This document shows positions 7,711 through 16,401 of a stretch of 64,000 bases of DNA, one piece after another. A program made the translations under genes and the position numbers. The stretch's first letter is position 1, and each line of letters begins with the position of its first letter. The DNA is taken from contig NZ_CAHLAR010000005.1 in the NCBI RefSeq assembly GCF_903652925.1, positions 186,001-250,000 of the forward strand, read 5' to 3'. This DNA comes from Achromobacter anxifer. Lineage in GTDB: Bacteria > Pseudomonadota > Gammaproteobacteria > Burkholderiales > Burkholderiaceae_B. The notes under the pieces were generated by a model. The model made no database searches and was not told where the DNA came from. It was given only the letters and a program-made list of their open reading frames with translations.

Positions 7711-8909
7711 TGCGTGTTCCTCCAGTGGTCAGCATATTGCTCGTCCAGCCAGCGGCAATAATCTGCCATTGGATCCCTTGCGCGCGACAGAGACTTCTCG
7801 GGTACGTCGCCCTTGCTCATATCAAAAACCGTTGCCAGGGCAAGGCCCGAGCTGCTGGCCACAGAGCTGGCAGGAATCTCGATGGTGTGCATCCAATCCG
7901 CATACGCGCGCTGGGCCCAGGAGCGCACCACGGAGGAGGAGGACGCGGAACCATAGTCCACTTTCGAAAGCAGCACTGAAATGAAATCGTAAGACTTTTC
8001 TTCGCCACGCTCCAAGAACGAGTTCGCCATATCCGAAAACAGACTCCAGAAGGACACTGAGCTCATGAAGTCCAAGCTCTCAGGCACCAGGGGCATGACC
8101 AGCGCATCTGCCGCCATCAGTGCGTTGATTGTGAGATATGACAGCGACGGGGCCGAATCAACGATGATGTAGTCATATTTGGCCCGCAACGGCTGGATGC
8201 CCTTGCTCAGGACTGACCAGAAACGGAAGCCTTGATTCTGAGACGTCATTGCAGGCAGGTGGAACTCAGCGGAGAAGAGCCCAGTGTGAGCCGGAATCAG
8301 GTCGACACCATCCCAGTACGTTTCCTGGATAACGTTCTCAAGTGGATGGTTATCCGGCTCGTAGATGTGCATGAGGACGGTATCCTCTTCCGTGACATCC
8401 TTCTCGGCATATAAACCGCATAGCTCAGTGATCGAGGCCTGCGGGTCGAGATCCATGATCAGTACCTTCCGACCACGTAACGAAAGACCTTGCGCCAGGT
8501 TCATGGCGGTGGTCGTTTTCGTCGAGCCCCCCTTGAAGTTACTGATCAAAATCACCTTTCCTTCCCCGGCATTTTTCGTCTGGAGAGGTGTTTTCGGGAA
8601 TTCCGCAACCTGTCGCACCCACTCCCGCGTTTCAGCTAAGGTGAAAACACGACTGCGTCGATTGCCTTGACCGGCCCCCTGAGGAAGCGTAGATCCTTCC
8701 CTGGAGAATAAGTAATTAAATCGGTTCCGATCAATTCCGCAGAGCGCGGCGACTTGGGAGGAGGTAAATGTGGGAGGATTCTTTCGCGGTCTTGGGGCGA
8801 TGATCTGATCGCGCAGCTCATCAGTAATTTTTTTGAGTTTTTCCGAGAACTGGCCAACTGCTGCCAGCCCTACCCTCCTATCAATAAGTGCCTTTGAGCT
8901 CACCGACAT
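7707..8909 (-). CDS. parA: ParA partition ATPase (type Ia)
   Basis: The 400-residue protein carries the deviant Walker A motif NFKGGSTKTTTAMNLAQ (about residues 126-142), DLDPQAS (A') and IIVDSAPS (Walker B). An N-terminal extension of about 110 residues with a helix-turn-helix (TFTSSQVAALCGIDRNRFNY) marks it as type Ia, which usually represses its own promoter. ATG 8909 is chosen because AAGGGGAA precedes it; the longer frame from 8945 has no ribosome site. It is co-transcribed with parB through a 4-nt overlap. Confidence 0.95.
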   Translation of the reverse strand: MSVSSKALIDRRVGLAAVGQFSEKLKKITDELRDQIIAPRPRKNPPTFTSSQVAALCGIDRNRFNYLFSREGSTLPQGAGQGNRRSRVFTLAETREWVRQVAEFPKTPLQTKNAGEGKVILISNFKGGSTKTTTAMNLAQGLSLRGRKVLIMDLDPQASITELCGLYAEKDVTEEDTVLMHIYEPDNHPLENVIQETYWDGVDLIPAHTGLFSAEFHLPAMTSQNQGFRFWSVLSKGIQPLRAKYDYIIVDSAPSLSYLTINALMAADALVMPLVPESLDFMSSVSFWSLFSDMANSFLERGEEKSYDFISVLLSKVDYGSASSSSVVRSWAQRAYADWMHTIEIPASSVASSSGLALATVFDMSKGDVPEKSLSRARDPMADYCRWLDEQYADHWRNTQ

Positions 8910-9223
8910 CGTCCGTTCCCCTTCGCAATTAAACATAAAATGCAAGTTTAAAGTAAATTCTGCTGAATTGCACGATATCTGCGTATTAAGCTATGGACTG
9001 ATGAATGCGCAAAGCAGTGATGTTGCCGGGCTATCTGTATGGTCCCAGTTTTTGGTTTGATTCCACCTGAGTGCCGCTAAGGTCCGTGCGCTATAGGGGA
9101 TCGAATTGACCAAAATGACCGATTTGACGCTTCAGCGGATCAGATCAAAGCGCAAAACTGGTCAAAACCGGCAGTTATGGGCAGCTCGAATCGGTCTTTG
9201 TGCGCAACAGGAGGCCATTTCGC
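8910..9223. other. Gene-free stretch upstream of parA
   Basis: AT-rich between about 8930 and 9000, this should hold the parA promoter and perhaps its operator. I see no clear repeated motif, and no gene. Confidence 0.4.
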
Positions 9224-9742
9224 ACAAAAACTGGGACCTTAGCCTCACTCAATGAACCTACCTTCCACCAGCCAGAGCAGACCGGACAAAAAGTGGGGCC
9301 TTTCTCGCGTGCAAACTCTTGATAGAACAAAAACTGCGACCTTTCTCTCTGTCTCGTCGCAGCAACAGAACAAAAAGTGAGACTTTCCCTTCGTGGGGCC
9401 CGGGAACCACCCACAGCGCCACTTTCTTAGGTTGATGGCAGGACAAAAAGTGGGACCTTTTGGCGCCAGCTATCTGGCACACCACCAAAGCAGAAGGGCT
9501 TTCTATCCCCTTAGGACATATACAGGGACCTTTGTGGCGTATTTGGAACAATTTTGGGGACCTTAGCCAGGTCGCTCGCTCCGGAGAGCCACTGTTTACG
9601 GGCCTTTAACCCTGTTTTGAACATATACAGGGACCTTGCCTGGCCTGACCAGATGTCAGCACAAAAAGTGGGACCTTCCGAGCACAATCCTGGGGACCAT
9701 AGAACAATTCCGGGGACCTTATCCAACATAAACAGGGACCAT
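9224..9742. repeat. Iteron array, probable oriV for the Rep_3 initiator
   Basis: Twelve 17-bp direct repeats of the form ACAnAnAnnGGGACCTT start at 9224, 9286, 9327, 9370, 9443, 9516, 9548, 9621, 9661, 9684, 9704 and 9726. Three flavours occur: ACAAAAAGTGGGACCTT, ACATATACAGGGACCTT and ACAATTCCGGGGACCTT. They lie just upstream of the Rep_3-type initiator in one orientation, which is the normal layout of an iteron-controlled origin. Confidence 0.85.
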
Positions 9743-9891
9743 AAGCCGCAGCAATGGGACTTTTCGCCCCTAAGTCACTGATTAAGCGGGCCTTTCACAT
9801 TTCCTGTTAGTTGGTTTGTTTGTTTATTTAAGAAAACCTACTAACGGAAGAACAAGCTAAAGACACTTGGAGGAAGAAAGAGACTCACTAG

Positions 9892-9927
9892 AAAAGTCCC
9901 ACTATTTGTTTTGACCATGGGACTTTT
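9892..9927. promoter_or_regulatory. Inverted iteron-like operator before rep
   Basis: AAAAGTCCCA (9892-9901) and TGGGACTTTT (9918-9927) form a perfect 10-bp inverted repeat that echoes the iteron core. A further TGGGACTTTT copy is at 9755-9764. Rep_3 initiators commonly repress themselves as dimers at such sites; here this is inferred. Confidence 0.6.
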
Positions 9928-10002
9928 GGGTGCAATAATTGCGCTGAGCTACTCGACAGTAACCGTGCCGTGCGAAGGAGTTCCAGAAAGGATATCGACC
10001 TC

Positions 10003-11436
10003 ATGACTACCCGCGTTCCTCGCAAAACCAGCATCGATACATCGGTGCAAACGATCAATGACGAAAGCGAGACGAGTCAACAATTGGCCCTTGCATTGTT
10101 CGCTGAACTTGCTCCCGCGGGTGCCGGTGTCGAAGATGCTCCGCCATCGGTTGGTTTTCAGCGCAACAACATCTTCATCGACATAGCGGACCTTAGCCTG
10201 TCTGCACGCCGGGCTATCGATGTAGCCTACTTCATCGCAGCGGAAGACCCTGAAGTCCGCAGCATGTACGAGACGGATCTGCACTTTTTCAAGTGGCTGA
10301 TGGCTTACGGAAGCAACAACCGCAAGCACTTAAAGCACGTGTTACGGGAAGGGCAAAAGGCCGCGATTCAAGTCGAAGACATTGAAGGTGAGGACGCCGG
10401 CCGAGATCGCTGGGTGTCTGTACCCTTGCTTGGACCAGTAGGGATTGCCAACGGTAAGGTCGTCTTTGAAATACCGCGGCAGCTTCAGCCCCATATCAAG
10501 AACCCATCAAGCTCGCACTTTCTGAGCTTACGCTACGTTTTCAAGAACCTCTACGCGAAGATCCTCTACGACAAGTTGCTACCACACCTCCACATCGAGG
10601 TAACTCCTTGGGTCAGCATCGAAGAACTGCGCAAATGGTTCTGCCTGGAGCCAGACTCCTACACCGAGTTCAAGCGATTATGCTCGCGCATCATCAAGCC
10701 CAGCGTACAGCAGATATCCCAGGTCACGGATCTCGAAGTGTCCTTCTCAACGAAGAACATTCCAGGGTCAAAGAAAGTGGGCCACATCTGCTTCCGCATC
10801 CACGCGCTTAAAACGCTTGAGGCGTCCAAGGCCCCAATGCAGGTGCTGAAGGAGATGTATGTCGTACTTCGCGATGAGTTTGGATTGAACGGCACCCAAT
10901 TGATGGAGATCATCAATAACCGCGAGGAGTGGACAGACGAGCGTATTCAACGTGCGATCGAGTACACGCGCTTCTACATCGCACAGGGCAAAGTGAAGCT
11001 CCCTGCTGGGTATCTCATGAAGGCCATCAAGGGCGACTACACCCTCGGCGAGGCCATGAAGACGATCGCTACCCAGCAGACGACAGCCGCGGAGGTTAAG
11101 AGCTCTAAAGAAGCGCAGACCAAGGCCACAACCGAGCACATCCGGATCGCAGAGGAAGACCGTCGCAAGCGCGAAGCAAATATCGGCTACCAGGCCTTTG
11201 CATCTCTCAGCCCCCAGGAGCAAGAGGACATACTCACTGCATTCTGCTCATCCAATGCCGCTGCCGTTCTGGCCCGACGAATGATGGTGGAAAAGGCAGA
11301 CCTCAAGGACATGTACCAGGACAACCACGAGGTACGGGAACTGTTAGGCGCCTTCGTGGCGCTGCAAGCAAAACGACTTTCTCGCCAAGCCAGCCTGAGT
11401 GAGAGTAGAGACCAAGCCACACCAAGTGAAGCGTGA
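10003..11436 (+). CDS. Rep_3-family plasmid replication initiator
   Basis: This protein of 477 residues has two winged-helix-like parts typical of Rep_3/RepB initiators. One spans about residues 55-190 (ADLSLSARRAIDVAYFIAAED, then HFLSLRYVFKNLYAKILYDKLL). The second is about 190-290 (VSIEELRKWFCLEPDSYTEFKRLCSRIIKP). The C-terminal 150 residues, charged and helical, are longer than in small-plasmid relatives. ATG 10003 is preferred over GTG 9970 because AAAGGA lies 10 nt upstream of it. It should bind the iterons at 9224-9742 and the inverted site at 9892-9927. Confidence 0.85.
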   Translation: MTTRVPRKTSIDTSVQTINDESETSQQLALALFAELAPAGAGVEDAPPSVGFQRNNIFIDIADLSLSARRAIDVAYFIAAEDPEVRSMYETDLHFFKWLMAYGSNNRKHLKHVLREGQKAAIQVEDIEGEDAGRDRWVSVPLLGPVGIANGKVVFEIPRQLQPHIKNPSSSHFLSLRYVFKNLYAKILYDKLLPHLHIEVTPWVSIEELRKWFCLEPDSYTEFKRLCSRIIKPSVQQISQVTDLEVSFSTKNIPGSKKVGHICFRIHALKTLEASKAPMQVLKEMYVVLRDEFGLNGTQLMEIINNREEWTDERIQRAIEYTRFYIAQGKVKLPAGYLMKAIKGDYTLGEAMKTIATQQTTAAEVKSSKEAQTKATTEHIRIAEEDRRKREANIGYQAFASLSPQEQEDILTAFCSSNAAAVLARRMMVEKADLKDMYQDNHEVRELLGAFVALQAKRLSRQASLSESRDQATPSEA

Positions 11437-11484
11437 GCTAACAGGCCGTGGACGGAGGCCTTGCAAATCGCGAGTTCCAGCTTG

Positions 11485-11520
11485 GAAAAAGGAAAACCGT
11501 GGCACCCTAGTGCCACGGTT
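11485..11520 (-). terminator. Strong terminator after the 11536-12822 gene
   Basis: AACCGTGGCAC and GTGCCACGGTT make an 11-bp perfect stem with a 4-nt loop. T-rich sequence follows on the minus strand. Confidence 0.8.
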
Positions 11521-11535
11521 GAGAGTTGGAAGAGA

Positions 11536-12822
11536 TCAAACAGCCTGCACGCTGGCGGCCGCCTGACTGTCGCCCAGTTCCTTCAGCATGCGACGAACAT
11601 CTGCCAGATCATCGATAGTCACCTCGAACACCGCGAAGGGCTCAGGCGCACCATGCCAATGTTCCTCGAGCAGATGCGCGCGCACATCCCACGATTCGGC
11701 CTGGTCCAGCACCTGTCGCAAATGCGCAGGAGAGGTGAACTCAGCACGGTACTTTTGAAATGGCCCAAATGCCACTTCGTCCGCGGCGCGCACGACGCGA
11801 GCACTGATGCTGTTGACGAACTTCGCATAGCGCTCCCCAGGCAATGTGCCTTCGTCTGTGACGATCGAGACCATTGGGGAAAAGATGATGTTCATCTCCC
11901 GCATGGCCACCAGCGCGTAGACGTCGGACAGCACCGGCGTGAGCTCGGCGAGCATCGCAGAGCCATCCTCATCCGCATCGTAGAGCGCCGTGCTGGAGAC
12001 TGACCCCAGCCAGTGCCGCAACATTCGCAAGCTCGATGAATCGAGACCGGCAACAACATGAACCGCCTCGAACAAGGCAGATGCCTTGTGAAAGGAGTGC
12101 GAGAGCTGCTGGATCGGATCATCACCGACATTCCCGAAACGCTGCAACGTCTCCTTCATATGCGCTCGGACTTCGAGGATGAAATCCTTCCACTGATAGG
12201 AACTCGTTCGAAAGTCCGAAAAGTTCATCGTGAAGTCGACCAGGCCCTGGTACGCCTCTTCATGCACGACCCCCAGCGCCAACGGACGCACTTGGTGGCA
12301 GATCGGATGCGCATAGAAAGCTCGATGAGCAGTGAGCGCGCCGGCCACATGATCCCACGCTTGCGCCAGCTCTTCATCCAGATCTGCTCGCGCCCAGATA
12401 TCCACGTCATCATGCCAGCGAGTCTTCACGACAGCGGCAACGCCAGGGCACGTCGTAGCCAAAAATTCGGCGACATTCAGCCCGCAATCGCTGCGATGCT
12501 CTCCACCAGGCGTAATCAAAGCCCCCTCGACGAGCACCGACAGCAGATAGACAAGAGTTCGACGCACGCTGCGTGTGAACACGAGCTTGAACCGGCCGTA
12601 TTCGCAGTACGTGGCCTCAATGAATCCCGAAATTGGCTCCCAGTACGCCTCTGCGCCATGGCTGTGCTTGGCGATTTGAGCCACCGAGATCTGCCTCCCG
12701 TCGCTAAGAGAGACGTCGAGAGGGTCGTAACCCGCCTGTTGTGACAGAACCACCACACGGCAGCGGGCCGCCGCCCCGATCATCTGATTGCTGGCCATGC
12801 AGCCGTAGTTCCAAGTTCCCAT
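11536..12822 (-). CDS. Unknown 428-residue protein
   Basis: I do not recognise this protein. It is soluble, of mixed alpha/beta composition, with no signal peptide. A histidine-containing HPICHQ motif is near residue 175. ATG 12822 has a strong GGAGG 7 nt upstream. A CTATACC box lies 34 bp before it and a strong terminator follows the stop, so it is a single-gene unit between the replication region and the DsbC-like gene. Confidence 0.8.
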   Translation of the reverse strand: MGTWNYGCMASNQMIGAAARCRVVVLSQQAGYDPLDVSLSDGRQISVAQIAKHSHGAEAYWEPISGFIEATYCEYGRFKLVFTRSVRRTLVYLLSVLVEGALITPGGEHRSDCGLNVAEFLATTCPGVAAVVKTRWHDDVDIWARADLDEELAQAWDHVAGALTAHRAFYAHPICHQVRPLALGVVHEEAYQGLVDFTMNFSDFRTSSYQWKDFILEVRAHMKETLQRFGNVGDDPIQQLSHSFHKASALFEAVHVVAGLDSSSLRMLRHWLGSVSSTALYDADEDGSAMLAELTPVLSDVYALVAMREMNIIFSPMVSIVTDEGTLPGERYAKFVNSISARVVRAADEVAFGPFQKYRAEFTSPAHLRQVLDQAESWDVRAHLLEEHWHGAPEPFAVFEVTIDDLADVRRMLKELGDSQAAASVQAV

Positions 12823-12855
12823 GATTAACCTCCAGTTGAGTGAATGACCTGCTGT

Positions 12856-12861
12856 GGTATA
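12856..12861 (-). promoter_or_regulatory. CTATACC promoter box
   Basis: A one-base variant of CTATACG, 34 bp before the ATG of the 428-residue gene. Confidence 0.5.
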
Positions 12862-12942
12862 GCCTGGAAGGTGCCTGGCGCAAAGAAAGATGCGAGGTTC
12901 CCCTGTAAAACTACAGGGTATTGCACAAATACCGTTTTACGC

Positions 12943-12948
12943 TATACT
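12943..12948 (+). promoter_or_regulatory. TATACT promoter before the DsbC/G-like gene
   Basis: TTGCAC, a 16-bp spacer and TATACT fit a sigma-70-type promoter. Confidence 0.6.
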
Positions 12949-13019
12949 ACTTCCCATTCTGTCCCATGCGCGGGATTTTTCGGAATCGCCAAATTTCCAA
13001 CCCCTGGAGTACCTGATCG

Positions 13020-13874
13020 ATGTTCAAGACCAAATCCCTGCTGGGCGCGGCTATCGCTGCCCTGGCTCTTGCCGGGGCCGCCTCGATGGCGCACGCTGCC
13101 GAGCCCCTGACCCTCTACAAGGGCGAACTGCCCACCGTACTGAAGTACGCGAACGCTTCGGCCGGGCTCGAGGTCTACAAGAAGTTTGATGCTGCCCCAG
13201 GGGCCCTGGACGGCTGGGTGGTCAAAGACAAGGCCAGCGGCAAGAACGTGGTCATCTACACCACGAAGGATGGGACCAAGATGCTGGCTGGCATGATGAT
13301 CGACCAGAGCGGCAAGAACCTGACGGCCGAGTACACCGAAACCCACGTTCCGCCTCCGGACTACACCCCCGCCTTCTCCGACTTCACGTCGGCGCCGAGC
13401 GTGCTCGTCGGCAACAAAAACGCCAAGGCCGAGATCACCGTCGCATTCGATGCCAACTGCGGCTTCTGCAAGCTGATGCACAAGATGCTTGCACCGGCGA
13501 TTGACGCCGGTGAGCTGCGCGTACGCTACGTCCCGGTGGCCATTCTCGGCCAAGACTCCGACATCAAGGCCGCCGGCATCCTGGCCGCCAAGGACCCGCT
13601 GAGCGAGATCAACGCGGCGGCCGCAGGCCGCGGCATGACCACGTCTTCCGACAAGGCACTGCTGGCCAAGGTCACGGGCAACACGCAGCTGATGCGCAAG
13701 CACGGCTTCAACGGCACGCCGACCGTGCTGTACAAGGGCAAGCACGACGGTGACGACACGATCTTCATCGCCAACGGGGTGCCCAACATGATGGAACTGT
13801 TCAAGCGCCTGGGCATCAGCGGCCAGGTCGACAAGCTCAAGGCAGATCCGAGCCTGTCCCGCTACCTGAACTGA
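13020..13874 (+). CDS. Periplasmic thiol:disulfide interchange protein, DsbC/DsbG-like
   Basis: This protein of 284 residues has a clear signal peptide ending near AHA/AEP (residue 26) and a thioredoxin-fold domain with the active site CGFC (about residue 148) after AFDAN. The cis-proline loop GTPTVLY is near 237. The N-terminal part (30-110) would be the dimerisation domain. DsbC-type isomerases and TrbB proteins help fold disulfide-rich conjugation components such as TraU. Here the gene lies 4 kb upstream of traW-traU-trbC. GGAG lies 10 nt before the ATG. Its stop abuts the stop of the convergent gene with no gap. Confidence 0.85.
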   Translation: MFKTKSLLGAAIAALALAGAASMAHAAEPLTLYKGELPTVLKYANASAGLEVYKKFDAAPGALDGWVVKDKASGKNVVIYTTKDGTKMLAGMMIDQSGKNLTAEYTETHVPPPDYTPAFSDFTSAPSVLVGNKNAKAEITVAFDANCGFCKLMHKMLAPAIDAGELRVRYVPVAILGQDSDIKAAGILAAKDPLSEINAAAAGRGMTTSSDKALLAKVTGNTQLMRKHGFNGTPTVLYKGKHDGDDTIFIANGVPNMMELFKRLGISGQVDKLKADPSLSRYLN

Positions 13875-14585
13875 TCAGGAAAAGTTGGCGTGCGGGAAAA
13901 CGTTTCGGCATGATTCCCTGAATAGCACGCCTTCATTCCAGGCCCAGGACCATGACGTATCCGACTGAAAGAAGCCACGCTTTGGAACGTTTCGGCCCTG
14001 GGCTGCTGATTGCGCGCAGCGCCCGGCTTCTATCGCGTCGGGATATGGCATCAATGCGCGCGCTGACACGTGGAGCTGGGCATCCACTGACGACAACACC
14101 CGCGCCCACCACATGCTGGGTATCTCCAGGTCTTGCGTTTCATGGTCGTCAAGGGAGCACTCGAAAAGTGCCACCTTACACACCATGCGAAGCAGCGGGG
14201 CGCGCGGTGTCGGCGTCAGTTCGATCGGCTCAGCGTCCAGTAGGGGTATGGGGCCGTCGACGGTGGTCCAGCGAAGAAAGCGCAAGCCTTCGCACGGTTC
14301 CAAATAGGCATCCGATGGCGCCGGCAACTCAAAGCTCAGCGCACGCTGGTATTCGGTTTCCGGCTCGGCGTACAGCATTACCGGGCATCCCTGGACAGTG
14401 TAGGGGTAGTGCGTCATCACATCGCGCAGCAGCGTGGCGACCTTCAGCCGCATGGGCTCAGAGACCTGCATCAGGTGCATCTCCAAGTCTCCTGGGCTCG
14501 CGGCGTGAACCCACGCTCTCGCGATTGACACAGCTTGCGCGATCGAGCCTTGGCGCAGCAAGCTCTCAAGTTCATTAAGTTCCAA
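13875..14585 (-). CDS. Unknown 236-residue protein
   Basis: The family is not recognised. The protein is soluble and acidic, with a tryptophan-rich C-terminal stretch (SDTSWSWAWNEGVLF). I prefer the TTG start at 14585, with GGAGGAA 5 nt upstream, over the TTG at 14597, which overlaps that Shine-Dalgarno. It converges on the DsbC-like gene with abutting stops, and its start is only 35 bp from the divergent secreted-protein gene. Confidence 0.7.
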   Translation of the reverse strand: MELNELESLLRQGSIAQAVSIARAWVHAASPGDLEMHLMQVSEPMRLKVATLLRDVMTHYPYTVQGCPVMLYAEPETEYQRALSFELPAPSDAYLEPCEGLRFLRWTTVDGPIPLLDAEPIELTPTPRAPLLRMVCKVALFECSLDDHETQDLEIPSMWWARVLSSVDAQLHVSARALMPYPDAIEAGRCAQSAAQGRNVPKRGFFQSDTSWSWAWNEGVLFRESCRNVFPHANFS

Positions 14586-14620
14586 TTGTTCCTCCAAGTA
14601 TTAACTTAACTCGGATATAA

Positions 14621-15178
14621 ATGATGTTCTCAGCCCATAATACCAAGCTTGCGTTCAAGCGGCCACTGTTTGCGGTGGCGATCGTGGCTGCCATCACCGG
14701 CTTCAGCGTGTCCTCGCCGCTGACGGCTCACGCACAGCTGCTGACTGGCGTCGCGGCAGCAAAGGGAGCAAAGGGGACCACGGTGGCAAAGACCGATCCC
14801 CTCGCCGGAGACACCTGGCATGCGTCGGCCCCCAGCTGGCCTGGCACCATCCGGTTCGACGGCAAGGCAAAGAAGGTGGTGCTCGAGCCCCTGGGTTCGA
14901 ACGTCATCGAGGCTGAATACACGGTCAGCAACGTCAAAACCGAGGGTACCGTGGTAACAGGCAATCTGCGCATGGTGAACACCGCCGGCGCAGTGAGCGA
15001 GTCCACGTTCAAGATCGAGCGCGCCAAGACTCTGACCATGGCGTTCGCCGGCGGCCAGACGGTGGAGACCTATGTGCGCATGACCCCTGCGGAAGCCGAG
15101 GCCGAGAAGGCCCGCCTGCTCAAGGCCATCCAGGATGGAAAAACGCGGATGCCCGGCGCTCCTTCGGTACAAAAATAA
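14621..15178 (+). CDS. Secreted protein of unknown function
   Basis: The 185 residues begin with a basic N-terminus and a hydrophobic signal ending AHA/QL (about residue 38). The mature part is about 145 residues and beta-rich. Residues 60-150 read like a single beta-barrel or sandwich domain, followed by a charged C-terminal helix. An AT-rich GATATAAATG stretch sits directly at the start, so the exact start is uncertain. It could be a periplasmic accessory of the transfer system, but nothing shows that directly. Confidence 0.7.
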   Translation: MMFSAHNTKLAFKRPLFAVAIVAAITGFSVSSPLTAHAQLLTGVAAAKGAKGTTVAKTDPLAGDTWHASAPSWPGTIRFDGKAKKVVLEPLGSNVIEAEYTVSNVKTEGTVVTGNLRMVNTAGAVSESTFKIERAKTLTMAFAGGQTVETYVRMTPAEAEAEKARLLKAIQDGKTRMPGAPSVQK

Positions 15179-15189
15179 GCGTTTCACGC

Positions 15190-15195
15190 TATACG
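15190..15195 (+). promoter_or_regulatory. CTATACG box leading straight into a terminator
   Basis: TATACG preceded by CGC. Only about 2 nt separate it from the terminator stem at 15197-15236, so transcripts from here would terminate early unless antitermination occurs. Confidence 0.45.
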
Positions 15196-15196
15196 C

Positions 15197-15236
15197 AAAA
15201 CGCCCGCGCAGGTCAATGACCGGGAGCGGGCGTTTT
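15197..15236 (+). terminator. Terminator or attenuator
   Basis: AAAACGCCCGC and GCGGGCGTTTT form an 11-bp stem around an 18-nt loop, ending in a T-run. It follows the secreted-protein gene and the CTATACG box. Confidence 0.75.
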
Positions 15237-15378
15237 CGTATGGCAGACCGACCCTTGTTGGGCCCCGGCCTGCTGGCCGCGCAGTCGAGAGTGCGGGTGA
15301 TCAACAAGATCACAGCCGACCGCCGGTCCGTGATTCGTTGAGGCCGCACAGGGCTCCTCGGCGTGACAAGGAGCTCGT

Positions 15379-15759
15379 ATGACCAAACAACTCACCCCTG
15401 CAACCAGCGAAGAGCGGACTCTGCTCGCCGACCCGAGCGCCCTGAAGCTGCTCAAGCTGCTCAGTCGCAACCACTGGCTCGCGCTCGACGTTAAGGAACT
15501 CGATCAGTTCTTCGGCGGAGTCGATCATCCAGCCCGCGCCGTTCTGGCAGAAGACGCGCGCACCGGCGGCAAGTATGGCGCTCACCTGGCCGCACTGACG
15601 CTGATCTTCCTCGGCGTGATTCTCTTCTTCACCTCCTTCACAGGCCTGCAAAATCCCGTGATTTTCTGGATGTGGGCTGCTCTCGGCGTTGCGTTCGGGC
15701 TGCTGCTCGGTCGCTACCCCGCAATCCTCGACAAGCTGCGCAAGGTCAAGCAAGGATGA
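15379..15759 (+). CDS. Small membrane protein, unknown role
   Basis: This protein of 126 residues has a soluble N-terminal half and two membrane segments (about 70-87 and 93-110), ending with a lysine-rich tail. AAGGAG lies 5 nt before the ATG. The position just before the transfer operon suggests a link with conjugation, but no family is recognised. Confidence 0.75.
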   Translation: MTKQLTPATSEERTLLADPSALKLLKLLSRNHWLALDVKELDQFFGGVDHPARAVLAEDARTGGKYGAHLAALTLIFLGVILFFTSFTGLQNPVIFWMWAALGVAFGLLLGRYPAILDKLRKVKQG

Positions 15760-15804
15760 ATGTAACAGTTGCCAACTTATGTTGGCGATTGACGCATTAT
15801 CCGA

Positions 15805-15810
15805 TATACT
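15805..15810 (+). promoter_or_regulatory. Sigma-70-like promoter before the 15843 gene
   Basis: TTGGCG, a 17-bp spacer and TATACT. Confidence 0.7.
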
Positions 15811-15842
15811 ACGCCCAGTCAAAGCTGTACCCCAAGGATCCC

Positions 15843-16160
15843 ATGAAGCTCTCCCGAATTCCAGGAGCGGAGCAGACCGTCAAGCACTCGTTTAGCCTGA
15901 AGGCCTCTACCTCCAACAACCTCCAAGCCTATCACCAGATGTACTGCGATCAGTTCGGCTTGGATCCCAAAGATGTCGCACTCAAGGACATCGCTGAGCA
16001 GATCTTGATCGACTTCATGAATGGCGACAAGGATTTCCAGCGGTACCTGAATGACAAGTCCACGAAGCCGGTCAAGCCGGCTACGGCGCCTCGGCAGGAC
16101 ATTGCGCCGCCGGCGGCTCCACGCCATGACGATAGCGGCTCCCAAGCCCAATCGATCTGA
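15843..16160 (+). CDS. Small protein resembling DUF2274-type
   Basis: This protein of 105 residues has the pattern of DUF2274 proteins: a short beta strand (TVKHSFSLKA), a helix with LQAYHQMYCDQFG, then IAEQILIDFMNGDKDFQRYL. Such proteins are usually found beside type IV secretion genes and resemble ribbon-helix-helix regulators. The last 30 residues are proline/alanine-rich and disordered. ATG 15843 is 32 bp after a good promoter. The family call is by eye and moderate. Confidence 0.6.
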   Translation: MKLSRIPGAEQTVKHSFSLKASTSNNLQAYHQMYCDQFGLDPKDVALKDIAEQILIDFMNGDKDFQRYLNDKSTKPVKPATAPRQDIAPPAAPRHDDSGSQAQSI

Positions 16161-16171
16161 TGTAGTTCCCG

Positions 16172-16194
16172 CCCGGCCGATCTCGAGCCGGGCA
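16172..16194 (+). terminator. Hairpin, possible weak terminator
   Basis: GCCCGGC and GCCGGGC pair around a 9-nt loop. No T-run follows, so it may act differently. Confidence 0.35.
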
Positions 16195-16401
16195 ACATTC
16201 TTCGGTCCTCGCGACCGATTGCCCATGGCGGCACAGTGATTATATAGACCGTCTTGGCGGTAAGTGTTTTAGGCAAATGTGCACAAGGGTGCGCGCTCCC
16301 CACGGCGAGTGGTCGTGAAGTCTTTCCCGTTACCTCAGAGCATGCTTTGCGCCAATTAAGTATATGCGCAGGCCTGCTCATTTGCCTGAGCACTGTAGCC
16401 G

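Noticed and set aside
9224-9742. Could the GGGACCTT repeats be a CRISPR or transposon end?
   Set aside because: Unit length 17 bp, uniform orientation and position before a Rep_3 initiator fit iterons.
11536-12822. MOBH-type relaxase candidate
   Set aside because: I looked for HD or relaxase motifs and found none. The histidines are scattered and no three-histidine site is visible.
15379-16160. Toxin-antitoxin pair
   Set aside because: The first gene has two membrane segments and the second a DUF2274-like pattern. They have separate promoters and do not overlap, so nothing supports a TA pair.
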